Source: OFTM382 sp964448185 (GTDB lineage Bacteria > Planctomycetota > Phycisphaerae > Phycisphaerales > UBA1924). From it: 23,340 bases of DNA. The stretch covers positions 1 to 23,340 of the forward strand of contig CAYUVO010000033.1 in NCBI GenBank assembly GCA_964448185.1, given 5' to 3'. This document shows, one piece after another, positions 14,871 through 21,949 of this stretch (its first letter is position 1; each line of letters begins with the position of its first letter). The notes beneath the pieces are model-generated. The model made no database searches, was not told where the DNA came from, and saw nothing but the letters and a program-made list of their open reading frames with translations. The position numbers and the translations under genes were made by a program.

Positions 14871-16314
14871 CATCAGCTCCGGGCGCTGATGCTGGGCTGT
14901 CTTCGGGTTGATCGCTGCCATCGGTGGATCCGCCGAGGATGGCATCGGCCGCCTGTTCGCTCGTGTGATCTTTGGTCTCGGCTGCGGGAGCGGGCATCAC
15001 GCCCATTCCCAAGATCGCTGCAGCTGCCGCGTTGGGATCGGCATCGACGCCGTCGCCCGTCGCCATGTCGCCGCCGCCTTCGATCATCTGCCGGGCCGCT
15101 TCGGCCTCGGCTGCACGCTTGGCGGTCGCCGCTTCCTTCTCGCGGGCCTGCTCTTCTGCAACGATCTTGGCGCGAGTCGAGGTGATCTCGACGGCTGCGG
15201 TGGTCTTCTCGATATCCATCTCGAGTTCAGTCGCCAGCACCTGTGCGCCGACTTCCTCGACGTCGAAGACGCTGACGATGCCCAAAGCTGCGAGCCGATC
15301 GACGTGTTCGTCGGTGAACCCTTCGATGGCAGTGAGCGTCTCGGAGAGCGTATCGAGGCCCTTGTTGAACTCCTCGGGAGTGAGGATGTCAACATCCCAG
15401 CCCGTGAGCCTTGCAGCGAGGCGGACGTTCTGTCCACGCTTGCCAATGGCCAGACTCAGCTGATCGTCACGGACCACCACGGTCGCCCGACCCAGCTCGA
15501 AGCACAGGCTGATCTCGCTGACTTCTGCGGGCTTGAGGGCGTTGCCGATGAGGATCTGGCTTGATTCGTTCCAGCGAACGATGTCGATTTTTTCGCCGTT
15601 GAGTTCATCGACGATGTTCTTGATTCGGCTGCCCCGCACGCCGACGCACGCGCCGACCGCATCGACCTTGCTGTCGATCGAGCTGACCGCGATCTTGGTG
15701 CGGTGCCCGGCTTCGCGGGCCATGGCCTTGACCTCAATGATGCGTTCTGCGACTTCCGGGACTTCGACCTCGAAGAGCCGTTTGATGAAATCGGGATGCG
15801 ATCGGCTCAGCACGATCTTGACCTGATGGCCCGCCTCGCGGACATCGAGAATCAGGCACCGAACCCGCTCGCCCGCCTCGAAGTATTCACCGGGGATCTG
15901 CTCGCTGCGGGGCATGAACGCCTCGGCCCGGTCGATCGTCACGACCAGTGCGCCGCCCTCGTAGCGTTGGGCAACGCCCGTGACGACTTCGCTGATGCGT
16001 TTGGTGTATTCGGTCAGGATGCTGTCGCGTTCGTCCTCGCGGAATCGCTGGATCATGACCTGTTTGAAGGTCTGCGCAGCGATGCGTCCAAAGCCTTCAG
16101 CGGTAAAGGGCATGGGCTCGCCGTGGCGGGTCAGAACCATCTCACCCGAGATCGGGTCGATGCCGCACTTGAACTCTTCGACGTCAAGCGTATTGAAGTG
16201 GCGACGGGCAGCCGACACCATCGCCTGCTCCAGATCCTGGAGGAGCAACGAACGATCAATGTTTCGGTCACGGGCGATCGAATCGAGGATCCGCATCATC
16301 TCGGCGGTGTTCAC
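14866..16314 (-). CDS. nusA: Transcription termination/antitermination factor NusA
   Basis: A 482-aa RNA-polymerase-binding factor. Order: N-terminal RNAP-binding domain (1 to about 100, MMRILDSIARDRNIDRSLLL), S1 domain (about 105-170, EVVTGVAQRYEGGALVV), KH1 with GVRG (225-228), KH2 with GKRG (291-294, AIGKRGQNVRLAARLTGWD), then a helical repeat (IEGFTDEHVDRLAALGI) and an Ala/Glu- then Asp/Ser-rich tail. The open frame extends upstream to 16584, but homology begins at the GTG at 16314, which has GGAG at 16321-16324 six bases upstream; the extension is noncoding in character. The GGAG lies in one arm of a 10-bp inverted repeat in the leader. rimP, normally just upstream, is absent; fliM takes its place. 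Confidence 0.94.
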   Translation of the reverse strand: MNTAEMMRILDSIARDRNIDRSLLLQDLEQAMVSAARRHFNTLDVEEFKCGIDPISGEMVLTRHGEPMPFTAEGFGRIAAQTFKQVMIQRFREDERDSILTEYTKRISEVVTGVAQRYEGGALVVTIDRAEAFMPRSEQIPGEYFEAGERVRCLILDVREAGHQVKIVLSRSHPDFIKRLFEVEVPEVAERIIEVKAMAREAGHRTKIAVSSIDSKVDAVGACVGVRGSRIKNIVDELNGEKIDIVRWNESSQILIGNALKPAEVSEISLCFELGRATVVVRDDQLSLAIGKRGQNVRLAARLTGWDVDILTPEEFNKGLDTLSETLTAIEGFTDEHVDRLAALGIVSVFDVEEVGAQVLATELEMDIEKTTAAVEITSTRAKIVAEEQAREKEAATAKRAAEAEAARQMIEGGGDMATGDGVDADPNAAAAAILGMGVMPAPAAETKDHTSEQAADAILGGSTDGSDQPEDSPASAPGADE

Positions 16315-16622
16315 ACTTGGCTCCACACAAGCAGGTCTGCTGGCCTTCTGAAAGGCGACGCGCAGACCGCGACCATTGCTGACGCAGGCAGTCCTGTGCA
16401 CAGGGCAGCCGCACCCGTGGAGCCAACTTGGAAACACACCCTTACCGCATGGGATAACCCCCACGAGGTCCTGATGCTCCAGTCGCTCCAAGATCGGGAC
16501 GACTAGCAGCCATGTCGATTGACCGTCTGCATGCGCACGAACTCCACTCCGATCCGGACGAACCGACGCCCGGCGAGTCCTCAAGTCTAGAAACCATCCA
16601 ACGCAGGGGCAAACGCTGCGGA
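16315..16622 (-). other. nusA leader / fliM-nusA intergenic region
   Basis: A 308-bp gap between the fliM stop and the nusA GTG. It holds the nusA ribosome binding site, the inverted repeat 16317-16326/16417-16426, and a 12-bp palindrome CCTGTGCACAGG (16393-16404) between the two arms. No rimP-like reading frame was seen and no convincing promoter could be picked by eye. The length suggests nusA has its own leader rather than simple readthrough from fliM. Confidence 0.6.
16317..16426 (-). promoter_or_regulatory. Inverted repeat that could sequester the nusA ribosome binding site
   Basis: TTGGCTCCAC (16317-16326) and GTGGAGCCAA (16417-16426) are exact reverse complements, 90 bp apart. In the nusA mRNA the downstream arm is GUGGAGCCAA, which contains the GGAG Shine-Dalgarno and ends 2 nt before the GTG start. 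Pairing would block initiation. The idea of a switch is inference; a 10-bp match at this spacing could also arise by chance. Confidence 0.4.
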
Positions 16623-17654
16623 CTACTTCTGTGGCGGACGTGACCGCGACCGCTCGATCGAGGTCAGAGGCCGGATCACCTTGAGCGCCCTCTGGTTCTT
16701 GAGCTGGCCCAGCTCTGCCAGGAACTTGCGCTCGCCGCCGACGCTGAGAACCGCTGGAGATGACTTTGAGGTATCGGTGACGATCAGGTCGCCCGGCTGC
16801 ATCGAAGCGAGATCCTGCAGGGTGATGGTGGTTTCAGCGAGGATACCCGTGATTTCGAGGGTGGCTCCCGAGAGGCCGGTGCCGAGCCGCTCTGTCAGCT
16901 CGGGAGAGCCCTTTTTGACCGAAGCGTTGAACCAGCTCTGGGCGCTGAGCTCTTCCATCAGCGGCTCGATGGTGTTGTAGGGGATGCAAAGACTCATCGT
17001 GCCCGCTCGGCTCGCGAGCTTGAGCTCAAAGCTGATGACCACTACCACCTCGTTGGGGGGTACAATCTGGACGAGCTGGGGGTTTGATTCGGTCGAGGTG
17101 ATCTCGAACGTCATCTCGCTGATCCCGCTCCATGCCTCACTCAGAGCGGTCAGGCCGCGATTGGTGACGTTGGAGATGAGTCTCATCTCGATGAGGGTCA
17201 TAGGTCTCTGGGGGATGAACAGGTCTTGGCTGGTGCCGCCCAAGAGCCGATCGATGATCGGGTAAATAATCAGGGGGCTGAGTTCGAGGCAGACCTGTCC
17301 ATCGAGTTGGTCAGCCTCGATGAGGTTGAAGCTTGTGGGGTTGGGCAGGCTTGCGATGAACTCGGAGTACGTCATTTGTTCGCATGACGCAACGCGGACC
17401 TCGACGATGGTGCGCAAGAAGCCCGAGAGGGAGGCTCCGAAGTTTCTGGCGAATCCTTCGTGGAGCGTCTGGAGGGCCATCATCTGGTCTTTGCTGACGC
17501 GCTCGGGACGTTTGAAGTCGTAGGGCCTGATCTCGGGGGGCACGTCGTATCGGCGTCTGCTGAAGATCTCGTCGGTGGTGTCCTCATCCGTGAGTTCACC
17601 CGTCTCGACCGCTGCGAGCAGGGCATCAATCTCAGATTGGTCCATCATGTCCAA
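16623..17654 (-). CDS. fliM: Flagellar motor switch protein FliM
   Basis: A 343-aa C-ring protein that binds phosphorylated CheY and sets the direction of flagellar rotation. The N-terminal CheY-P-binding peptide is QSEIDALLAAV (6-16). The middle domain follows (PYDFKRPERVSKDQM, RNFGASLSGFLRTIVEV, LGGTSQDLFIPQRPMTLIE), then the C-terminal SpoA-type domain (about 255-335, LSGATLEITGILAETTITLQ, DLASMQPGDLIV). The frame's first codon is TTG with GGAG 7 nt upstream; ATG codons at 17648 and 17645 are nearly as good, since the conserved part starts with the DQSEIDALL motif. No other flagellar gene is in the window, so it is separated from its usual fliL/fliN neighbours, at least on this side. Confidence 0.95.
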   Translation of the reverse strand: MDMMDQSEIDALLAAVETGELTDEDTTDEIFSRRRYDVPPEIRPYDFKRPERVSKDQMMALQTLHEGFARNFGASLSGFLRTIVEVRVASCEQMTYSEFIASLPNPTSFNLIEADQLDGQVCLELSPLIIYPIIDRLLGGTSQDLFIPQRPMTLIEMRLISNVTNRGLTALSEAWSGISEMTFEITSTESNPQLVQIVPPNEVVVVISFELKLASRAGTMSLCIPYNTIEPLMEELSAQSWFNASVKKGSPELTERLGTGLSGATLEITGILAETTITLQDLASMQPGDLIVTDTSKSSPAVLSVGGERKFLAELGQLKNQRALKVIRPLTSIERSRSRPPQK

Positions 17655-18029
17655 GAGCAGGCTCCGCGCGCAGGCTGTGGTTGACCCCAGGGCGGGTCGG
17701 AAGAAAAGAGGTCAGCCGATGCAAGTGACTATCGGACAAGTCGCCCGGCGGGCTTGAGGGAGGATTGGGGTTGGGAAGGCGGGGGGGGGCGGGGGGGCTG
17801 TGCGAATGTGAGATGCCGGGAACATTCTGTGCTGGTTGTGGGTTGAGCCGTTGGGAATCCCCCTCGCTGACACTCGGGACTCGTGAGAGACAGACCCTTT
17901 TCTTGCAGACACTCGTGGCGTGATGAAGACTTCGAGCGGCCAAGCCTGACCAGATCCGCTGCTCGATACCCTGTGATGGTCGAGTGCTAGAGAGTTGCTC
18001 GCTGGTACACGCCTTGCTTTGGAGATCGC
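17655..18029. other. Divergent intergenic region between fliM and dsbD
   Basis: A 375-bp region between two divergent starts, expected to carry both promoters; none could be picked with confidence. It contains the G-rich tract G9-C-G7 (17781-17797) and the second copy of the dispersed repeat (17860-17878). No small ORF with convincing coding character was seen. Confidence 0.55.
17860..17878. repeat. Dispersed repeat copy 2 (CCCCTCGCTRACACTCRGG)
   Basis: It matches the copy at 4592-4610 at 17 of 19 positions, with both changes A to G. This copy lies in noncoding DNA upstream of dsbD, whereas the other copy overlaps the end of nth. Confidence 0.5.
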
Positions 18030-19919
18030 ATGATCCGCATGAATCGTTTGCTCCTCGTGTTGATGCTTTGGCTGACTTCTGCTGTCCACGCCCAGATGGG
18101 CTTTGGTGGCGGCGATGAAGTCACGGTCTCGGCGCACGCACAGCGCAACGAAGTAGCGCCGGGTTCGACGCTGGCGATCGCGGTGGTGATCCAGCACGCG
18201 GAGCACTTCCACTCGTGGCCCGCCAAAGTGCAGGACGTGCTGCCGCCCGAGATTGACGACTTTGCGATCCGAACCGCGATCGCGGTGACGGCTCCTGACT
18301 CGGTGACGGTTGGTCGGATTCAGTGGCCCACTCCGACGCTCAACACGGTACCCGATGTCACGGGGCAGGCGGAGACTGTTGAAGCGATGACGTACTCGGG
18401 CCGGGCGATCGTGTATGTGCCGATACGGGTTGCTGCCGACGCTGCGCCGGGCGAGTTGGTGATCGACTTGGTGACGTCATATCAAGCGTGCGACGAGACA
18501 ACGTGTTTGCCGCCGATGGACGCGACGAACCAAGTCACGCTGATGGTTGGCGCTGATGGCGCAGCGAGTCGCGGCGGTGACTTCGCGGGCTTTGATGCAT
18601 CGGTGTTCGCGGATGCTTCGGCGTGGGACGGCCCCGCAGTGACCGCTGAGTCAGAGGACTCGGGCCGATCATTCTTCGGGATTCGTGTGCCGACGGGACC
18701 GATTGGTTTGGCGTTGCTCGGAGCTCTTGGCGGGTTGATTCTGAACCTGACGCCCTGTGTTTTGCCGGTGATTCCGCTCAAGGTGATGGCGATCAGCAAG
18801 CACTCGGGCTCGCCCGGTCGGACGCTGTACCTCGGGCTCTGGATGGCAGCGGGCGTGATCGGGTTCTGGCTCGCGTTGGGTGTTCTGGCTGCGAGCGTAA
18901 CCGCGTTCGCCGATCCGTCGAGACTCTTTGGGATCTGGTGGATCACGCTGGGGATTGGGCTGGTGATCGCGGCGATGGGTGTGGGGATCATGGGTGCGTT
19001 TGAGATAACTTTGCCGCAGAAGGTGTACGCGGTGAACCCGAAGGCGGACTCTGGTTGGGGGTCGTTCTTGTTTGGCGTGATGACCGCGGTGCTCGGCTTG
19101 CCGTGCTTTGGGTTCGTTGCGGGCGCGTTGCTCGCGGGTGCTGCGACGATGCCGACAACAACGGTGCTCGCGGTGTTTGGCGGGATCGGGATCGGGATGT
19201 CGTCGCCTTATCTGGTGCTGAGTCTCAAGCCCGAGTTGCTCAAGGCGTTGCCCAAGGCGGGGCCTGCGAGTGATCTCGTCAAGCAGGTGATGGGCTTGTT
19301 GCTCATGGCGGCATCGGCGTACTTCATCGGCGCGGGCGTGCTCGCGTTTATCGGGGGCAACGAATCATGGCTCGCGGGCTTGCCTTGGTGGGCCAAGGTG
19401 ATCCATTGGTGGGCGGTTGCGTTATTCGGCTCGGCAGCGGGCGTGTGGCTCGCGTGGCGGACGTTCAAGATCTCGGGCAAGCCGATCCCTTCGATCGCGA
19501 TGAGTCTGATCGGGATCGTGCTGTTGGGCGGCGGGTTCTACGCAGCGGTCACACAGACCCAGCATGCGCAGCATGATTTCTGGGTGCCGTTCACACAGAC
19601 CACACTCGATGAATCGCTCGGGCGTGGCGACGTGGTGGTGCTGGACTTTACCGCCGAGTGGTGCTTGAACTGCAAGACGCTCGAAGCGGCGGTGCTCAGC
19701 CCAGACCCATTGGGCGGCGTGCTTCGGAACAGCGAGGGGCTGGTGGCGATGAAAGCTGATCTGACGAGCACCAAGGCGGCGGGCTGGGACAAGCTCCACG
19801 AGTTGGAGCAGATCGGGATCCCGCTGTTGGTGGTCTTCGGCCCGGGTCTTGATGAGCCATGGATGTCCAATGCGTACACGGCGGATCAGGTGCTCGACGC
19901 GATCGAGCGGGCTCGCTGA
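18030..19919 (+). CDS. dsbD: Thiol:disulfide interchange protein DsbD
   Basis: A 629-aa membrane protein that carries electrons from cytoplasmic thioredoxin to periplasmic disulfide reductases and cytochrome c maturation. It has a signal peptide (about 1-21) and an N-terminal domain with the redox pair C154/C159 in YQACDETTCLPP. The transmembrane domain has about eight helices and the paired cysteines C243 (LTPCVLPVIPLK) and C359 (AVLGLPCFGFVAGALL). The C-terminal thioredoxin domain has the motif WCLNCK (C545, C548). All three redox pairs are intact. The first pair is C-X4-C; E. coli DsbD has one more residue between the two. GGAG lies 5 nt before the ATG. It stands alone and is divergent from fliM. 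Confidence 0.93.
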   Translation: MIRMNRLLLVLMLWLTSAVHAQMGFGGGDEVTVSAHAQRNEVAPGSTLAIAVVIQHAEHFHSWPAKVQDVLPPEIDDFAIRTAIAVTAPDSVTVGRIQWPTPTLNTVPDVTGQAETVEAMTYSGRAIVYVPIRVAADAAPGELVIDLVTSYQACDETTCLPPMDATNQVTLMVGADGAASRGGDFAGFDASVFADASAWDGPAVTAESEDSGRSFFGIRVPTGPIGLALLGALGGLILNLTPCVLPVIPLKVMAISKHSGSPGRTLYLGLWMAAGVIGFWLALGVLAASVTAFADPSRLFGIWWITLGIGLVIAAMGVGIMGAFEITLPQKVYAVNPKADSGWGSFLFGVMTAVLGLPCFGFVAGALLAGAATMPTTTVLAVFGGIGIGMSSPYLVLSLKPELLKALPKAGPASDLVKQVMGLLLMAASAYFIGAGVLAFIGGNESWLAGLPWWAKVIHWWAVALFGSAAGVWLAWRTFKISGKPIPSIAMSLIGIVLLGGGFYAAVTQTQHAQHDFWVPFTQTTLDESLGRGDVVVLDFTAEWCLNCKTLEAAVLSPDPLGGVLRNSEGLVAMKADLTSTKAAGWDKLHELEQIGIPLLVVFGPGLDEPWMSNAYTADQVLDAIERAR

Positions 19920-20022
19920 GGCCGATAGCCGGTGATGGTCCAGGTTGCAGGTGTGCAGTCGGCACAGGCTGCGTGGCGAGCGGTTGCGATGGCCCGAGAG
20001 TTGAATCAGATGGCTCGAATGG

Positions 20023-20051
20023 TTGATTTCAGGCGTGTTCGGCTCTACATT
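20023..20051 (+). promoter_or_regulatory. Candidate sigma-70 promoter of tRNA-Gly
   Basis: TTGATT (20023-20028) and TACATT (20046-20051) are separated by 17 bp, each 4 of 6 to consensus. The expected start is near 20058, giving a leader of about 27 nt before the tRNA. Evidence is consensus and spacing only. Confidence 0.5.
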
Positions 20052-20084
20052 CGGCCATGCAGAACCGGGGAAGTTTCCCGTGCT

Positions 20085-20156
20085 GCGGGTGTAGCTCAGT
20101 GGTAGAGCGTCACGTTGCCAACGTGAATGTCGCCGGTTCGACTCCGGTCACCCGCT
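20085..20156 (+). tRNA. tRNA-Gly (anticodon GCC)
   Basis: Cloverleaf: acceptor GCGGGTG/CACCCGC, D arm GCTC...GAGC, anticodon stem TCACG/CGTGA with loop TTGCCAA (anticodon GCC at 20117-20119), T arm GCCGG-TTCGACT-CCGGT, discriminator T20156. It reads GGC and GGT. CCA is not encoded. Confidence 0.96.
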
Positions 20157-20171
20157 TTGTTGATTGATGGC

Positions 20172-20205
20172 AGCCGCCCCAGACCGAACACGGTCGAGGG
20201 CGGTT
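20172..20205. terminator. Strong hairpin between convergent tRNA genes
   Basis: CCGCCC (20174-20179) pairs with GGGCGG (20198-20203), extended outward by one G-T and one A-T pair. Inside, GACCG (20182-20186) pairs with CGGTC (20191-20195) around an AACA loop, with a small CA/GA internal loop. It starts 16 nt after tRNA-Gly and is followed by GTTGGTTATT, a weak T-rich stretch. It probably ends tRNA-Gly transcription and may serve both directions. Confidence 0.55.
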
Positions 20206-20278
20206 GTTGGTTATTAAGAGATGGGTGCTGTGGCTTTGGGGCACGCACAGGTTCAGTTGCACAGATTCGTGCGCACAG

Positions 20279-20351
20279 AGCCACCTACTGGACTCGAACC
20301 AGCGACCTGAGCTTTACGAAAGCTCCGCTCTACCAACTGAGCTAAGGTGGC
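20279..20351 (-). tRNA. tRNA-Thr (anticodon CGT)
   Basis: On the minus strand: acceptor GCCACCT/AGGTGGC, D arm GCTC...GAGC, anticodon stem GAGCT/AGCTC with loop TTCGTAA (anticodon CGT, complement of 20316-20318), T arm GCTGG-TTCGAGT-CCAGT, discriminator T. It reads ACG. CCA is not encoded. It faces tRNA-Gly across the hairpin at 20172-20205. Confidence 0.96.
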
Positions 20352-20469
20352 CTCGATCCGCAAAGCGTCCGGCTCGCCGGTCGTCTGCGGCTGGGCAGAG
20401 ACGATGCTAGCTCACCCGGTGGGCGTTGGCGAGAGCCCGCAGCCCGAGAGGGGGCAAAAACGGGAGCGC

Positions 20470-20500
20470 AAAAAAAGGACGCCCCATCACAGGACGTCCT
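20470..20500 (-). terminator. Intrinsic terminator of the PEP-CTERM-like gene
   Basis: On the minus strand AGGACG, a 13-nt loop, CGTCCT, then a run of seven T's (the last stem base being the first of them). It lies 24 nt after the stop codon at 20525. This is the clearest Rho-independent terminator in the window. Confidence 0.85.
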
Positions 20501-20524
20501 GAAGATACGAGAGAATAAGTCGGA

Positions 20525-21355
20525 TTAGCGACGCCGACGGGTCGCAACGAGCCCGAGCAGGCCAAGAGCAGCGGTGGTCGCCGGTGCGGGGATCGAACGG
20601 ATGGCAATCTCCATCTCGGCGCCGTTTGAATCAAACCCAAAGCTGGGCATACCAGCCAGAGCGGTGACGGAGCCGTCGGTCAGGTCCCAACTCACGAACT
20701 GGCCCGTGCCGCCGCCCGTGTAAATCGCGGCGTAGAGCGTGTTGGTGGAATAGTCGAAGTCCATGCCTTGAGCGAAGTTTGCCGCGAGGCCGTGGCCGCC
20801 GATTTGGGTACCGAGGCCGGTGTTCTTGTCGATGCTCACCAGCGAATCGTTGGTGATGTCGTGGCCGTACATGTTGCCGTTGATGTCGATCGCGATGTCG
20901 ATGATCGTACCGGTGCCAAAGGCTCCGACGAGTGATGCGACGCCGGTGGCGGGGTTCATGGTGTAGAGCGAGGTAGTGGTGGACACATAGAAGGTTTCGT
21001 TGGTCGGATCGACCGAGAGGCCGCTGATGGAATCGGTACCGGGCGTCAGGTCGCCGCTGAGGGCGTTGGACACGGTGAACGAACCGTCGGCGAGCGAGAT
21101 GGTCCCGAGGTTCTCATCACTGCTGATGAAGTAGAGTGTGTCGGCGGCGGTGTTGAAGTCCATCGCGAAGCCGTTGTAGAGGTTGGCGTTAGCGCCTGTG
21201 TCGATGAAGGTCTCCCCAGCACCGGCGTTTTCGGGGTCGAACGTGAAGAACTCATTGACGCCGCGCAGGTCGTAGGCGTACACCAGGCCGTCTTGGGCAC
21301 TTGCAACACCAGCGATGGTCATCGCGGCCAGTATCAAAGCAATTTTCTTCTTCAT
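20525..21355 (-). CDS. Secreted protein with PEP-CTERM-like sorting tail
   Basis: A 276-aa extracellular or surface protein. Signal peptide 1-20 (KKKIALILAAMTIAGVASA). The body has repeated short beta-strand units of the kind seen in beta-propellers (ISLADGSFTVSNAL, LSVDPTNETFYVSTT, LYTMNPATGVASLVGAF, IDINGNMYGHDI, SIDKNTGLGTQIG). The C-terminus is IPAPATTAALGLLGLVATRRRR: a short motif, one transmembrane helix and an Arg cluster, the tripartite layout of exosortase substrates, in the PAPAT variant I associate with Phycisphaerales. The exosortase itself is not in the window. ATG with GAGGAG at 21362-21367, 6 nt spacing. Two hairpins lie in the leader and a strong terminator follows, so it is a single-gene unit. 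Confidence 0.85.
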   Translation of the reverse strand: MKKKIALILAAMTIAGVASAQDGLVYAYDLRGVNEFFTFDPENAGAGETFIDTGANANLYNGFAMDFNTAADTLYFISSDENLGTISLADGSFTVSNALSGDLTPGTDSISGLSVDPTNETFYVSTTTSLYTMNPATGVASLVGAFGTGTIIDIAIDINGNMYGHDITNDSLVSIDKNTGLGTQIGGHGLAANFAQGMDFDYSTNTLYAAIYTGGGTGQFVSWDLTDGSVTALAGMPSFGFDSNGAEMEIAIRSIPAPATTAALGLLGLVATRRRR

Positions 21356-21724
21356 CTCTCTCTCCTCATCAACCCGTATCCGGGTGGTCTATGTCTGCAG
21401 CTTTCGCCCTCGGCATCAGCCGAGGACGTCGAAGTGCCGCTGAATGCAGAATATTGCGCCCATGCTCGGTTGCGACGCATAATCCCTTGAGATCAGCAGA
21501 AAATTTCTTCACCGAGGAGAATCTACCGAGAACGGAACATTATCGGACGATAGCACGGCCCGGCATCGCAGTGAGAGGTCCGCAAGGGCTGCCGAGCTTG
21601 AGACGCAGCTTCAAGTATCACTTGAGCCCTGTTCTCATTGCATCAGGTGCCCATCGAACCGTATGGATAGATGAAGATGGGCGTTCGCTCATCGGCACTC
21701 AACTCGGCTCTGGAGACCCCGATC
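21356..21724. other. Divergent intergenic region upstream of the PEP-CTERM-like and small Cys-rich genes
   Basis: A 369-bp region holding the leader of the minus-strand gene (with hairpins at 21372-21385 and 21408-21425), an AT-richer stretch around 21470-21560, and a short dyad TATCG-GA-CGATA (21541-21552) that could be an operator. No promoter could be assigned with confidence. Confidence 0.5.
21372..21425 (-). promoter_or_regulatory. Two stem-loops in the leader of the PEP-CTERM-like gene
   Basis: ACCCG-TATC-CGGGT (21372-21385, 5-bp stem, 4-nt loop) lies just upstream of the GAGGAG site, and CCTCGGC-ATCA-GCCGAGG (21408-21425, perfect 7-bp stem, 4-nt loop) lies 22 bp further. Both fold on either strand. 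They may stabilise the mRNA 5' end or control translation; no known riboswitch class is recognised. Confidence 0.5.
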
Positions 21725-21931
21725 ATGCTCAAACTTACTGACGGACAATGCGGGCTTTGTGCACACTTTGGCGAAGGCACTGCCGATCAGCAGGTCGTGC
21801 AGATCCGCATCCGTGGCGAAGCACCGGCGGACCTTATCGAGTCTTGCAGCCTACCGATCAACGCGGAGCACGCTCTCAAGGTCACGCCCATCGGCAGCTG
21901 CGCTGGGTTCTCGCGCGCTGTCTCCGCGTAA
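21725..21931 (+). CDS. Small Cys-rich protein, possible zinc-binding, planctomycete-type
   Basis: A 68-aa protein starting MLKLTDGQCGLCAHFGEG and ending SCAGFSRAVSA. It has four cysteines (C9-X2-C12, C41, C59) and two histidines (H14, H49), a layout suited to one zinc site. The pattern C..C..F....., VQIR, ...C, .....LKVTPIG.C.GF resembles small uncharacterised proteins I recall from planctomycete genomes; this is recognition from memory, not a search. The ATG at 21725 is chosen because the conserved part begins there and GGAG lies 9 nt upstream; the frame is open back to 21671. It is convergent with hflX, with an 18-bp gap. Function unknown. Confidence 0.6.
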   Translation: MLKLTDGQCGLCAHFGEGTADQQVVQIRIRGEAPADLIESCSLPINAEHALKVTPIGSCAGFSRAVSA

Positions 21932-21949
21932 GACGCACGATCAAGGCTC

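Noticed and set aside
16393..16404. Perfect palindrome CCTGTGCACAGG as a regulator operator
   Set aside because: Several 12-bp palindromes are expected by chance in a sequence of this length; kept only as a note in the nusA leader.
16315..16584. Ninety-codon extension upstream of nusA in the same frame
   Set aside because: NusA homology starts at the GTG at 16314, which has its own GGAG site; the extension has no recognisable domain and covers the leader inverted repeat.
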